Shown in pieces: positions 1 through 10,323 of a stretch of 33,879 nucleotides of DNA. Source of the stretch: Antrodiella citrinella (lineage: Eukaryota > Basidiomycota > Agaricomycetes > Polyporales > Steccherinaceae); the NCBI GenBank assembly GCA_004802725.1, contig SGPM01000300.1, positions 1 to 33,879 of the forward strand. Direction: 5' to 3'. The notes beneath the pieces were generated by a model, which searched no databases, was not told the origin of the DNA, and saw nothing but the letters and a program-made list of their open reading frames with translations. Position 1 is the first letter of the stretch; every line of letters starts with the position of its first letter. The position numbers and the translations under genes are program-made.

Positions 1-1253
1 CACGTTAGTAGTTGAAGTTTTACCAAACAATAAAATGTGCGATAGCATTTAAAATTTTGCTATACATCTTACAAGTTGTCAATATATCAAATTTTACCAC
101 GGTTTGTATGAGCGTTAATATATTAAATACTACTTCGTATCTTACTTGCATTTCTACCGACGGTAGAATCACTCAGTCGCCGGCGTGTCAACTTGTTGTC
201 TCGGACTCTCGGTGTCTATGTATGGTGTGATTGAATTTGACTGTGACGATGAGCGTCGCGTTCTGGCCGGTACGAAGTTGCGCGCGCGGTGAGTGATTGC
301 CAGCTGTAAGACGTGTCCTGTTTGGCCGCTACTTCAGACTGGCTTTGCATTGCCGGTCACCGGGTTGGCACTGTTAACGTTCACTATTCCGTTTGGATGT
401 TGGAACTGAGATAGGTTAGAAGCGCCGAACCTGGAGGATTCCCAGTATCTACCGCTGCCTAGACGGCGGAGTACATAACATGTATCGTTGGTATGGTCTG
501 GTCAGAGGAGAGCTGAGGAACTTCCCAGAGTCGCTTGAAGCTTAAGTGCCTGCCACCGCGTGAGTGTTTCCCGCTGAATTTGATGTCGTCTTACTGACGC
601 CACGCTAAAGACATGGCTGCCGCCATATATACCTGCAGCGCTGCCTTATCAGTGGACAACACGAGATGTGCGCCACTACCAGCGGGCCCTGCTTCGGTCT
701 GCACTAGTAATAGGGACATTCGATCCTCTCATCGATCTTCTACCACCCTCGCTGAATCGTCGACGGGACCTCGTATACATGTCAGCGAGATGTATTACGA
801 CGGTCCTTATTTTGACCCTCTCGTCCCCATCGGCACTCCCTCTGTTCCTCACGCGTCCAAACCGATACTCCCGTCTCCTTCCCAAACGATGACTTCTATC
901 TTCTACCCTTCCGTCTTGTTTTCTTCCATCCGCCGAATAGTCAAAGCGGCGTGGGTCTTCTCACATCGCCTGACCAATTGCACTTCTACGGCATCGCAAA
1001 CCCCTGTAAGCGAGAGCGCATATGATGGAGAGGTCGCGGTGATATCGACTCGCTCACCGTGGGTTCGAAGCCAGCTGATATCAAGGGAGGCAGCCATGAA
1101 CAGAGATGATATTGTGCATCGTCCTGAAGGCTTTGAGACGCGTGGAGGACGGGAGATTTTTGTGTACTTTTAGCTACAGTAAAATGATGTGAGCTTTATC
1201 AGTTTCTCTCTTTTGTGTACTCATAGTCGTTCCTTTCAGTGACTGCCGCATCG
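1..1253. other. No supported gene; intergenic
   Basis: The first 120 bases are AT-rich and the rest is mixed. The longest open frame, 613-1173 (+, 186 codons), starts at an ATG in a good context (GACATGG) but its protein is Ser/Thr/Pro/Arg-rich, has no recognisable domain, and overlaps open frames in two other registers of similar quality. I therefore do not call it a gene. No splice-supported model was found here. Confidence 0.5.
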
Positions 1254-1474
1254 TGTTGACGCATTCAGAGTCCGACATCATTTTCAAACGAGCGGAGTCG
1301 GGGTTGGCCAATCCTGACAGTGCGGAGTGGCAATATAGTCGTGACTGTCACGGTGACATGTTTGACTTTCTCACCCGGAAACCTTCCGCATTCCTGTCCT
1401 CTCGAGCCACACTTTAATAAATTCATGTGTCAATACCTACAATATATACATATCCATTGGTATCAAAGCCATGT
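1254..1474 (+). mobile_element. Possible Copia-type LTR relic with primer-binding-like site
   Basis: A block that could be a short LTR begins TGTTGAC at 1254 and ends ...TACA at 1450, with AATAAA at 1416-1421 as a possible polyadenylation signal. Seven bases later comes TTGGTATCAAAGC (1457-1469), which resembles the TGGTATCA-type primer-binding sites matching the 3' end of a tRNA in many Copia elements. An ATG follows at 1471, where gag would start. No gag or pol coding follows, and there is no second LTR copy in the window, so this is at best a truncated relic. The LTR limits are inferred from TG...CA ends only. Confidence 0.3.
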
Positions 1475-1660
1475 CTCAGAGGTAAGTGTTTGGTCTTATA
1501 ACTGAGAACAACTCGCTGAGAATGCGACAAGGCCGGCTAATTGATAGTGTGATGTTATCTTTCAACGCGGCATTTTGGCGACGAAAGTGAGAACGTTCAT
1601 GAACATTTCGGGGCGCAACAGCGCCCGCGGGCACTCTTCGTCCGTAACTTATAAGGCACC

Positions 1661-4600
1661 ATGGCATATCTGTCTCATTTCAACGAGTCGTGGATGCCAG
1701 GTTCGTCTCCGACAGAGTTCGTCAAGCAGAGATACGCGCATCTCCGAATGTTTCTGTGGGGGGGCAATCCTAGAGACTCGGACGGGTACACGGAGCTCCC
1801 ACAGCGTCCCACGAGCCTCCCGACGTCCCAAACCCTTGCTTCGTCCGACGTTCCTCTACAAGTGGGCCGAAAGCGTCCACACCGGACAAAAGTGGTCGTT
1901 CTTGCTGCCGCACTCGTCGCCATTCTCCTTCTTGGTCTAGGGCTCGCATTGCGTCACCGGTCTTCTGCTGCGTCAGCGCCTGGCTTCCCAGCGTCACTTA
2001 CGAGATCGCCTCAAACAAACTTCGTATTGAATGGTCTTCGAGGGCAGCCACCTCAGACTCGGACTTACTCCTTCGCTGTTGCTGAAGTCACCGGCGCTCC
2101 CGATGGCGAGTCAAAACCCATGCTGGTGGTGAACGGTACGTTTCGTTCCTTATAATGATGCAGGTTCGCTCTTAACACTGCAATACAGGCATGTATCCGG
2201 GTCCTACAATTGAGGCCAATCAGGGTGACCGTCTCGTTATAATCGTGACCAATCACCTACCCAATGCAACGTGAGTAGCTCTCGAATTGTGGTAGGCTTT
2301 CCATTGACAAATTTGCGGTTTAGATCCATTCACTGGCACGGATTAGTAGGTTTCGTCAAATGGACTGATAGGGTTATAGGCACTGAACCAACAACGTCTT
2401 GTGCAGTTCCAAAATCAGACTAACTTCTACGACGGTACAGCAGCCATCACCCAATGCGGGATTCCTCCGGGACAGTCCCTCGTCTACAAGTGCGTTTGTT
2501 TATTGAACAGATAGGCTGCGTGCTTATATGTTTGATAGCTTTACTCTAGGCGAATTTTCAGGAACCACTTGGTGGCAGTAAGTCGTCCTCTTCTTACTCC
2601 TGTGAAGATATGGTACTGATAAGCGTTTACTCGTAGTGCTCGTATGTTGTCCATACATCCTTAAGGCTGGACATTCAAATCTGACGGATTATGCGTCTCT
2701 TCGACTAGACTGTGAGCCTTTCCACGTGTTTATCTAGGAGACATCTGGACTGATCAGGAATGCTACAGACTCGACTCAGCACACAGATGGAGTTTCTGGT
2801 GCACTTATTGTATACCCCACTAAGCGTGCGCCGGCTGGCTTCCCGACATGGGACTACGACTTACTCGTTCAGTCGAGTGATTTGTATCACAAATTCAGTA
2901 CGGTGCTATTGGCTCAGTATCTATCGGTACGCAATAACGGTCTGTCTATTGTATATTTTTGCTGAAATCTTGCTGCTCAGCACTGGGGTATCGACGGGAC
3001 ACCCGGTGACGAGCCTGTTCCCGACAGCGGAGTGCGTTATGAGTATCTTTCCTGGACTTTCTGATCTCACCTGTTTATAACAGACTTTGAACGGTCTTGG
3101 TCAGTGGGCTGGCGGAGGTGATTACTTCAACGTAGGTTGATTGAGTTGACTTGAGAAAGCGTGCTGACTTCGCATGACTCTCAGTTCACGGTTGAACCTA
3201 ACAAGACGTATGTATACATATTCATACGGTGGTTTGCCACGTATTGACACTCTCGAAGATATCGGATTCGCCTTGTGAACACCGGTTCCTTCGCATCCAT
3301 ACGGTTCTCCATCGACAACCATCCGCTCACTGTCATCGAGGCTGACGGCACGCTCGTCGAACCTTATGTTGTATCGAGCGTTAGGATTGACGTCGCACAG
3401 CGATACTCCGTCCTTGTCCAGACAAATTCATCGCAAGCGGACGGCGTTTTTTGGATCAGAAGTCAACTTTTGACACGTATGTTCAAATACAAGCTTCCTG
3501 GCCAAAATACGGACATTCGCGGTGTCATGAGGTATGTCGAGCTTCTGTATCTCGCTTGACTTTCTGACTTGTCGGCAGGTACTCGAATGCGCCCAACATC
3601 GCCGCTCTTCCGATAGCATCTGATGATCCCGGCCCGGGAGTCCATAAGTTAGGCGATATGGACACTTCATTACTTGTTCCCGCCGTCAAAGACATTCCTC
3701 CGACGCAAACCCGGTGAGTGGATTCCAACGGTCTTGTTGTTTCGATGCTTGACGTGAATTTGGATTTGTTTACGCAGTCAGTATATTATAACCGCTACCC
3801 TCCAGAACACCAACGAGAACCATTTCCTGGCGTTCCTCAATAAGATCGTAAGTCGACAGCATCAATCTCAAGGTCTCCTTTTGACCGGACCGTTCATCGG
3901 TTCACAGAGCTGGGAGCCACTCACCGACACGTCAACGTACATGCATGTCCGAAATGCCGGCCTGGACAACTCCACGTATGCGCCCACTGGGTCGAGTCTG
4001 CAACCCGGAGACCAGCTGATGATCACAGAGGACTCGATCCAAGTTGTCGACTTGATTATTGTATGTACTGGCCTTGTTGCGTGGCGTTCGGAACTTATAT
4101 TTATTCTCTGTGTCGCTCTAGAACAACTTGGATGACGGGGACCACCCGTTCCATCTTCACGGGCATAGACCCTACGTGTGAGTGCCTATCTGACATCTCG
4201 CGAGATTTAGATGGCGGTCTTGACATGTGCGCAGTATGGGCAGGGGAGTTGGACGATACTTTGGACAAGCTCTGAATGAAGTAAATCCACTTCGGTATGC
4301 CGATCACGACGCAGACTGTCCTTCATTGATGCTAACACTATCCCTTTCAGTCGAGACACAGTCTTGGTTCCAATGTACAGCTGGACCATACTTCGTTTCG
4401 TCACTGACAATCGTAAGTAGTTGTCATGCTACTCACAGAGTAATTGGTTAACCCTTGTATTTTTCAGCTGGTCTTTGGGCTTTCCATTGTCGTACGTACA
4501 ACATGCCTTCCAAGAGGTTATTTAAAGTTTAAACTGATTATGTTTTCTAGACAACGCATGGCATATGGCTTCTGGGATGCTGTTGCAGATTAATAGTCTG

Positions 4601-4681
4601 CCTTCCAAGACCGCCCAGCTCGATGTTCCTCAAGCGATTATCGACCACTGTGACGCTCTGAAGCAAGGCCGTCGGACGTGA
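1661..4681 (+). CDS. Membrane-anchored multicopper oxidase (ascorbate-oxidase/laccase-like)
   Basis: Predicted 649-residue multicopper oxidase that couples substrate oxidation to four-electron reduction of O2. Exons: 1661-2135, 2189-2270, 2324-2345, 2407-2489, 2539-2577, 2637-2641, 2769-2926, 2981-3031, 3084-3131, 3185-3207, 3259-3531, 3579-3713, 3778-3847, 3908-4060, 4122-4177, 4235-4294, 4351-4412, 4468-4491, 4551-4681. All four copper-ligand motifs are present: HWHG, WWHAH, HPFHLHGH and HCHNAWHMASGM, with Met at the axial type-1 position (Leu or Phe is usual in true fungal laccases). There is no cleavable signal peptide: about 76 basic/polar residues precede one hydrophobic segment (about 77-97), so it is a likely type II membrane protein with the oxidase outside. 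The start ATG lies in a strong CACCATGG context. Substrate is not predictable. The 5-nt exon 2637-2641 is needed to restore WWHAH. Confidence 0.9.
2637..2641 (+). other. 5-nt micro-exon of the multicopper oxidase
   Basis: Exon 5 ends ...TGGTGGCA before GTAAGT; five bases TGCTC lie between a TAG acceptor and a GTATGT donor; the next exon begins ACTCGACTCAG after CTACAG. Joining them gives Trp-Trp-His-Ala-His-Ser-Thr-Gln, the second copper-binding motif of the family, and keeps the frame through the remaining 13 exons. Skipping it shifts the frame, and reading on from 2637 meets a stop within ten codons. Confidence 0.8.
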
Positions 4682-5218
4682 TCCTTGAGTTCGGGGATTG
4701 TGGGGGGGTATCCACCTCAGTTTGGACGATAACTTATCAAAGTACTCGTTCTCGGCGACACCGTGACGGTGCAAAATATTACCCTTCAAACTCATGAAGC
4801 ATACAGTATGCGAAGTGTTCGATAGGCATATCTTGAGACTGCGAGTTGGGTGGCTGTTATTTCCGCGACGACATGAGTGACGTCCATTTTCGGACGTCCG
4901 ACGTGTTGGGTGCTTTGCTCTCTGCGTTCTTGCATCCACAGCTTCCTTTTTCGCGGTTCTGCTGTGACTTGTACTCTTCTATCAATGACCACGGATATTA
5001 ACAACGGAGAGAGAAATGCATCCGAGAGGCTGACGGAGGTTCAATATATATAGAGGCTGGCAGCGTAGTATTGCGATTCAGACCGTCAGCCATTTCAACA
5101 TGCTCAAAACGGCTTGTGCCACCGGCTCTTCTTCACCTCCACCTTCGTTCTCGTTTTTCACTATCTTTATCTCGTTCACTCTGCGCACGTTCCGGCAACC
5201 TCTGTGCTGCTCTTCGAA
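4682..5218. other. Intergenic, 3' end of oxidase gene and promoter of GH71 gene
   Basis: Holds the 3' region of the upstream oxidase gene and the GH71 promoter, including a TATA-like stretch at 5045-5052. The 4547-5004 minus-strand open frames run across oxidase 3' exons and have no family resemblance, so they are treated as shadows. No other gene is supported. Confidence 0.6.
5045..5052 (+). promoter_or_regulatory. TATA-like box of the GH71 gene
   Basis: TATATATA followed by GAGGCTGG, about 167 nt upstream of the chosen start codon at 5219. Transcription would be expected to start some tens of bases downstream. An out-of-frame ATG at 5100 lies between the two, so the exact transcription start decides whether that upstream ATG is in the mRNA. 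Confidence 0.5.
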
Positions 5219-7106
5219 ATGGTCTTTTCTCGCTCTTCTGGCCTCTGGAAGGTCGTGCTCTTGTTTCTTCTGTTTGCCTACCAGTCAGTTTCGGCGACGC
5301 CGGATAGTCTTGGGGACGCCATGTCCGGTTTCTTGGAGAAGATCTTGGAACCATTGGCTCAGGCTGCCGCAGACCCTGTCCCCGCGGTCAACGGGACAGT
5401 TAGCAATATCACGCAGTCCGTCGTGGGAGCAGGAAACGCGACAGTGGCGGCGGCTACAAATGGTACTAGCAATCTGGTATTCGCGCATCATATCGTCGGG
5501 AACACCTACAACTACACCGTCAGTAGTTGGGCCGCTGGTACGTCGTGATAGTATTGAGTGAAGTCCTAGCTGATCGGCCTTGTTGTAGATATATCTCTGG
5601 CGGCTGCTAAAGGCGTCGATGCGTTCGCCCTCAACGTTGGATCCGACTCCTGGGAACCCAACCAAGTTGCTAATGCCTATACTGCTGCTCGGAATCTCAA
5701 CTCGACGCTGAAACTATTCTTATCGTTCGACATGACTTCTCTGCCGTGCTCGAATGCCTCAAGTGCTACTGTTCTGAGAAATTACGTGACGACCTATGTC
5801 AATCACCCGAACCAGCTGAAGGTCAACGGCTCAGTGTTCGTCTCCACCTTCTCCGGCGAGTCGTGCAAATTTGGAGCGGCTTCGGTCGACCAAGGGTGGA
5901 CCAATACCCTGAAGACAAATTTAACACCGACCTACTTCGTCCCCGCGTTCTTCATTGATCCGGCGACCTTCGGACAGTACACCGTCTTGAACGGAGCGTT
6001 CAACGTGAGTCGTTATCTTATGTGGTGCCTTCCCCTGAATATCATTTACCTTTTGGCAGTGGAATTCTGGTTGGCCGTTGGGCAACTACGACACCAACTT
6101 CACCACTGATCAAACTTATCTCAATGGTTTGGGTAACCGTTCGTACATGGCGGCAGTCTCGCCTTGGTTCTTCACGGTGAGAATTTAGCCCCTCGGACAA
6201 GTGTGAGCAACACTAACCACTCTTCGTTGACATAGCACTACGGCGTGAACTCATATAACAAGAACTTTATCTACCGCGGCGACGATTGGCTCTTCGCCGA
6301 ACGCTGGGAGGCCCTCATCGCCAATCGTACCCGTGTGCCTTTCGCCGAGGTCATCAGTTGGAACGACTATGGCGAGTCGCACTACATAGGCCCCGTTCAG
6401 GGTGTGCAGCCAATGTCTCAGTCCTGGGTGAACGGTTTCGATCATACAGGTACGTAACGGCGGGCAACAGCCAACCTTCTCAGCATCGCGGCTGTTGAAT
6501 CCGCCGATCTTTCTCGTGTCGAGATGCCGGATGTACTGATGATGATCGCAACTTGTCACACAGGTTGGCTAGATCTCATGCAGTACTACATTACCGCCTA
6601 CAAGACTGGCACATACCCGGTTGTTACCAAGGACCGCACATTCCTCTGGGGCCGACTCTACCCCGCAGCAGCAACCTCCTCCGATCCCGTCCCCAAACCA
6701 ACCAACTGGCAGTGGGTGAGTAACGTTCTCGTCCGCTTCCCACCACCGCCCACTTGCTCGTCGCATGTGATTGCGTATGTCGCTCCCAGCACAGATCAAA
6801 CGCTAACAATGATTCCGCGGTGGCGTGTACTTTTCTTTTTGCTTTTAGACTCAAGACTACGTGTGGGGTACCGTGCTCCTGACCTCACCTGCCATCGTCC
6901 AGCTCACCTGCGGTACTTCCTCCACCCGCGCGGCGCTCCCCGCTGGATTGAGCAAGATCAGCTTGGGGCTGACCGCGGCGTGCAGTGTGACGACGAATAT
7001 CACGCGCGGAGCGGTCACGACGACGTTTACGCCGACGAACTATAACTTCAGCTTGAAGCCGCCGTCGTATAATTTCAACGCGTTCGTGGCGGCGTCTCCG
7101 GCCTAG
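5219..7106 (+). CDS. Secreted GH71 alpha-1,3-glucanase (mutanase)
   Basis: Predicted 491-residue glycoside hydrolase family 71 enzyme, which hydrolyses alpha-1,3-glucan of fungal cell walls. Exons: 5219-5537, 5589-6004, 6060-6176, 6236-6449, 6564-6715, 6849-7106. The start at 5219 gives a classic signal peptide (hydrophobic core about residues 11-24, likely cleavage after VSA). Family hallmarks: VFAHHIVGNTYNYT just after a linker rich in N-glycosylation sites, FLSFDMTSLPC, and EVISWNDYGESHYIGP, the conserved acidic region. The C-terminal part (TCGTSSTRAALPAG onward) is the usual beta-rich tail. No separate carbohydrate-binding module or GPI signal is visible, so it should be soluble and secreted. 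It is tandem with the oxidase upstream and convergent with the copper radical oxidase. Roles known for the family are wall remodelling, mycoparasitism and self-lysis; which applies cannot be read from sequence. Confidence 0.92.
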
Positions 7107-7832
7107 GAAGAGGATACTTGTTGGACTGTTGTACATTTGGACATTTCTACTAGCTATCGATTTCTATCTTATGTTGCAGTCACGGACAACCTACGCAATG
7201 ACATAGTCTTGTTCTTACTCGGCGTCCTGAGACATTGAGTGAATGTACACGGTCAACTCCTGGTTGAGATGCAAGCAAGTGTGATTTGGGGTGAAGCAAC
7301 AAACGTATACAAGGAATCAAGATCAATAACGAGACGGTATCTCAAAGTGGAGAAATCTAGAACTGTCCATATTTTTGGTCTAAAGGAAATGAACGACGGA
7401 GGGTATCGTACAGTCGTAGGTTTGGGAATGGTCGGAATGGATGGAGGACAAAAAACTCAAGAAAGGAAAAAGAAAGATGAGGGGATCGTGACAAGGTCGT
7501 AAAATAAACACACGTATGTAGAGCAGAGCAAACGAGTCAAGTCATTCAGTCACAGTCGAGATCATTGCGTATCCATTGAGACACCAACAGCAACACGCAG
7601 AGAGGCTGCAAGCTCACAGCCGACCAGCGTGAAGAACCCGAGACAAAATGAATGGAATGTGGCCCGAACGCAACGGCAAACGACAAAGTTTAAACGAGAC
7701 GAGCGAGTTAAGTTGTGTGTAGTGCGAAAGCACAGTGAAATGAGTCCGAGCTATAAGGTCCATCCTCTCCCCCAGCAAACACCACCCGAACCGAGACCAG
7801 AAAACAATATACATCTCCAGAACAAAAATTCC
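7107..7832. other. Convergent intergenic region
   Basis: Lies between the GH71 stop (+) and the copper radical oxidase stop (-) and should hold both 3' untranslated regions. The stretch about 7370-7500 is strongly purine-rich on the plus strand. No conserved coding potential or structured RNA was recognised. Confidence 0.55.
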
Positions 7833-10323
7833 TCAGAACGGTCGTTGCGCATTCGACGTGCTCATACGCGGCACATTCTGATAATACGGATCAAACTCCA
7901 CCTCACTCTGCGCACCACGGCCCCCCGGCCCATCGTGATACGGCGAGAACGGCGGCGGCGTGTTGACGCTGACGTTGCTCGCGTTCCACGACATCATACT
8001 GGGATCATCCTGCTGCAACGGCACAAACGCGGAAGAGTCAGAATCCCGTGCTCCGCGCGTATGTGTGGTCATGGCACCGCCCGCTCCCCCACCAGCGTAC
8101 ACCCCCGACGACGAGGCACCCCATGGACCAAGGGGTACCCCGCCGCCGACGACGACGCGGCTTGCGCGGCGGCGCGTCTCCGTTTAGCTAAGATAATACC
8201 GAAAATCGCACCGATGATTCCGACTGCAGCGACAGCAGCGACGATCGCCGCGATCAGCACAGTGTGCGAGGTGCTTGCACCCGAGTTGGGCGTGTTGACG
8301 GTGTTGGAGCCAGTGCCGGCAGCGCCGTCAAGGAGGACGCTAGCGGGGAGGTCGGCGACGGCGGCAATGGGTTGAGTGCCGAACTGGCCGTTACCGACAG
8401 TCAGAAATGTACCGTTGCTGGGTATGCCGTCGACGACGACGAAGAGCATGGCGGGGCCGGGCTGGAAAAGGTTGGCGTTGGGAGGAGCCTGGGAGACGTG
8501 AAGAGTGTATGAGCCATCACGGTTGACGGTGAAGGTGTTGTTGAGCTGGAGGAGACGTTGACCCATGTTCATGCCGTGAGTGGTGAATCCACCACGTTGA
8601 ATGACGACGGTGGTATTGGCAGCGGCATCGTTGGCGGAACCAGAGTACGAAGAGGCGGAGATGGTCAGATCGAATGAGGGACCACCATAGGAGATCGTCG
8701 AAGGGATACCGGTGGCGACGGGGCGAGTAGTAGCCGCGAAGTATGAAGGGTAGAAGATCTCGGCCTGGTATGTGGTGGGGAAAACGGTCGATGTGTTGAC
8801 ATCAACGTTGGGGTTGGAGCCAGCAATGAAGACAGACCCGTCAGGAAGGAGCATAGCGGACGAATGGTAGAGACGAGCAATGGAGGAAGTGTCGAAGCCA
8901 GTAGTAGACCAGCGCGAACCCAGGGGCTTGCGGGGATCGTAGAGCGCGGGCTGACCCTGAGGACCGGAGCAGAGAGACATACCATAGGCCATGTCGGAGT
9001 AAGAGGGGGTCTGGAGGGTCTGCGTAGAGTAACCAGCGGTTCCATTGGCACCACCGTTCAGCAGCAACATAGTACCATCGGGAAGAATAATGAATTGACC
9101 CATAGAGCGACCGGACAAGGGAATATCGTCGTCTGCAACATAGTCAATGTCCGTGGAGCCATCGGCGGGTTCGGGAGTGATGCTGTGGCACTTGGAGGAT
9201 GCTGGGTAATCCCAGGTGTTGATGAACGGCCACGAGTAGTTACCCCAGGCCTCATCGGGCATGTCTGAACCACCGCAGAACAGGACAGTGGGAGTGTAGT
9301 TGTTGGCAGGGGTCAAGGGAAGCATCGCGTTGGCACCGGAAGCGGGGTACACACGGACAATACCGTCAGGCATATCGGGAAGCCTGTGCTCGACGTTTGT
9401 CAGAGGCTCCCACAGCACTGTAATCACATTGGTCAATATGTTAACAAACACATCCGAGGACAACTCACTAGTGGACACGTTGGCCTGGACAAGCATCTGG
9501 CCGGAAGGCATGAGGTACGTCAACGCGTAAGCATTGAGACCGGAGGTGTCGATCATGAACTGCATGACCTGAGCATCACCCTTGCTCGGGTAGAACTCGT
9601 ATGTGGACTCGGCGGCGCCACCCTCGGAAGCAGGGTCAACGTTAGGGTAGTTCCTGTTGATATAACCACCGTTGACGAAACCGCCAATGATAGCGACAGA
9701 ACCGTCCCCGAGAGCCTCAGCAGCGGAGTACCAACGCTGCTTCTGCATGTGCAGAACGGTGGAATTGTCGAACCACTGACAACTGGGGTCGTCCATGTTG
9801 TCGGCGTCCGTGCAAGGGTTGAGCACACGAATGGCAAGGGTGCCATCGTAATCACCGAAGACGGTGTCGTACTCGCCGGAGCCACCGCCAGGGTAGGGAA
9901 CGTTTCCGATGTTACCACCGGGGCCAATAGCACCGTTACCGCCGAGGGTAATGTAGGAGCCATTGGGAAGGTGCATACCGGATGCGCAGAAGGTGTTACT
10001 CTGAACGAGCATGGGTGTCGCGGTGCGCGAGGCAATGTCGTAGACAGAGCCCATGGCAGGGTGGCCGTCGATCTGGGTGGGGTTGGCCTCCGACTTGTCG
10101 AGAATGTAGAGCTTCTCCGCATTACCGAGGAACAACTGGAGCAACGATCAATCAACGAGACAAAGAACCGCGAGAACTGTGCGGAGCGTACCATCATTCC
10201 GCTGACGAGGGTGTTACCACCGTCCTCGAAGGAGCCGGGCTTGTGTGTCTGGGCGAAAGCAGCAGGGGCGGCCGCTGCGAGGCCGAGGGCCAGCAGCGAG
10301 AGCTGGCGGTGTTGGAGGACCAT
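7833..10323 (-). CDS. Membrane-anchored copper radical oxidase (glyoxal oxidase, AA5_1 type)
   Basis: Glyoxal-oxidase-like enzyme that oxidises aldehydes to acids and releases H2O2. Exons (minus): 10323-10192, 10135-9469, 9417-8101, 8050-7833, giving 777 residues. Signal peptide at 1-24 (cleavage after AFA). All active-site residues expected for the family are present: Cys94 (NTFCASG) and Tyr180 (QRWYSA) for the thioether-linked radical cofactor, Tyr450-His451 (RLYHSS) and His547 (TTHGMNMGQR) as copper ligands. A DUF1929-type beta domain follows. Residues about 653-677 form a transmembrane helix followed by KRRR, so it is a type I membrane protein with a cytosolic tail. No WSC domains. The intron 9418-9468 is 51 nt with no stop. 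The last intron (8051-8100) is weak (acceptor GCGGAG, no pyrimidine tract); without it the protein stops at 8069 (715 residues), or a one-base indel near 8137 would join the tail frame. Confidence 0.9.
9418..9468 (-). other. 51-nt stop-free intron in the copper radical oxidase
   Basis: On the minus strand it runs from GTGAGT (donor after ...TCCACTA) to GATTACAG. Removing it gives QANVSTMLWEPL, an uninterrupted match in style to the family; keeping it adds 17 residues without a stop because its length is a multiple of three. Confidence 0.75.

Noticed and set aside
613..1173. 186-codon plus-strand frame with good start context
   Set aside because: No domain, Ser/Thr/Arg-biased, overlapped by comparable frames in other registers, and no splice support. 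Could still be real if transcribed.
5114..5218. N-terminal extension of the GH71 enzyme
   Set aside because: The frame is open but has no ATG before 5219 (it begins at TTG), and the 5219 start alone gives a proper signal peptide.
7629..8375. 248-codon plus-strand open frame, Arg/Thr-rich
   Set aside because: Antisense to the transmembrane segment and tail of the copper radical oxidase, with low-complexity composition and no domain.
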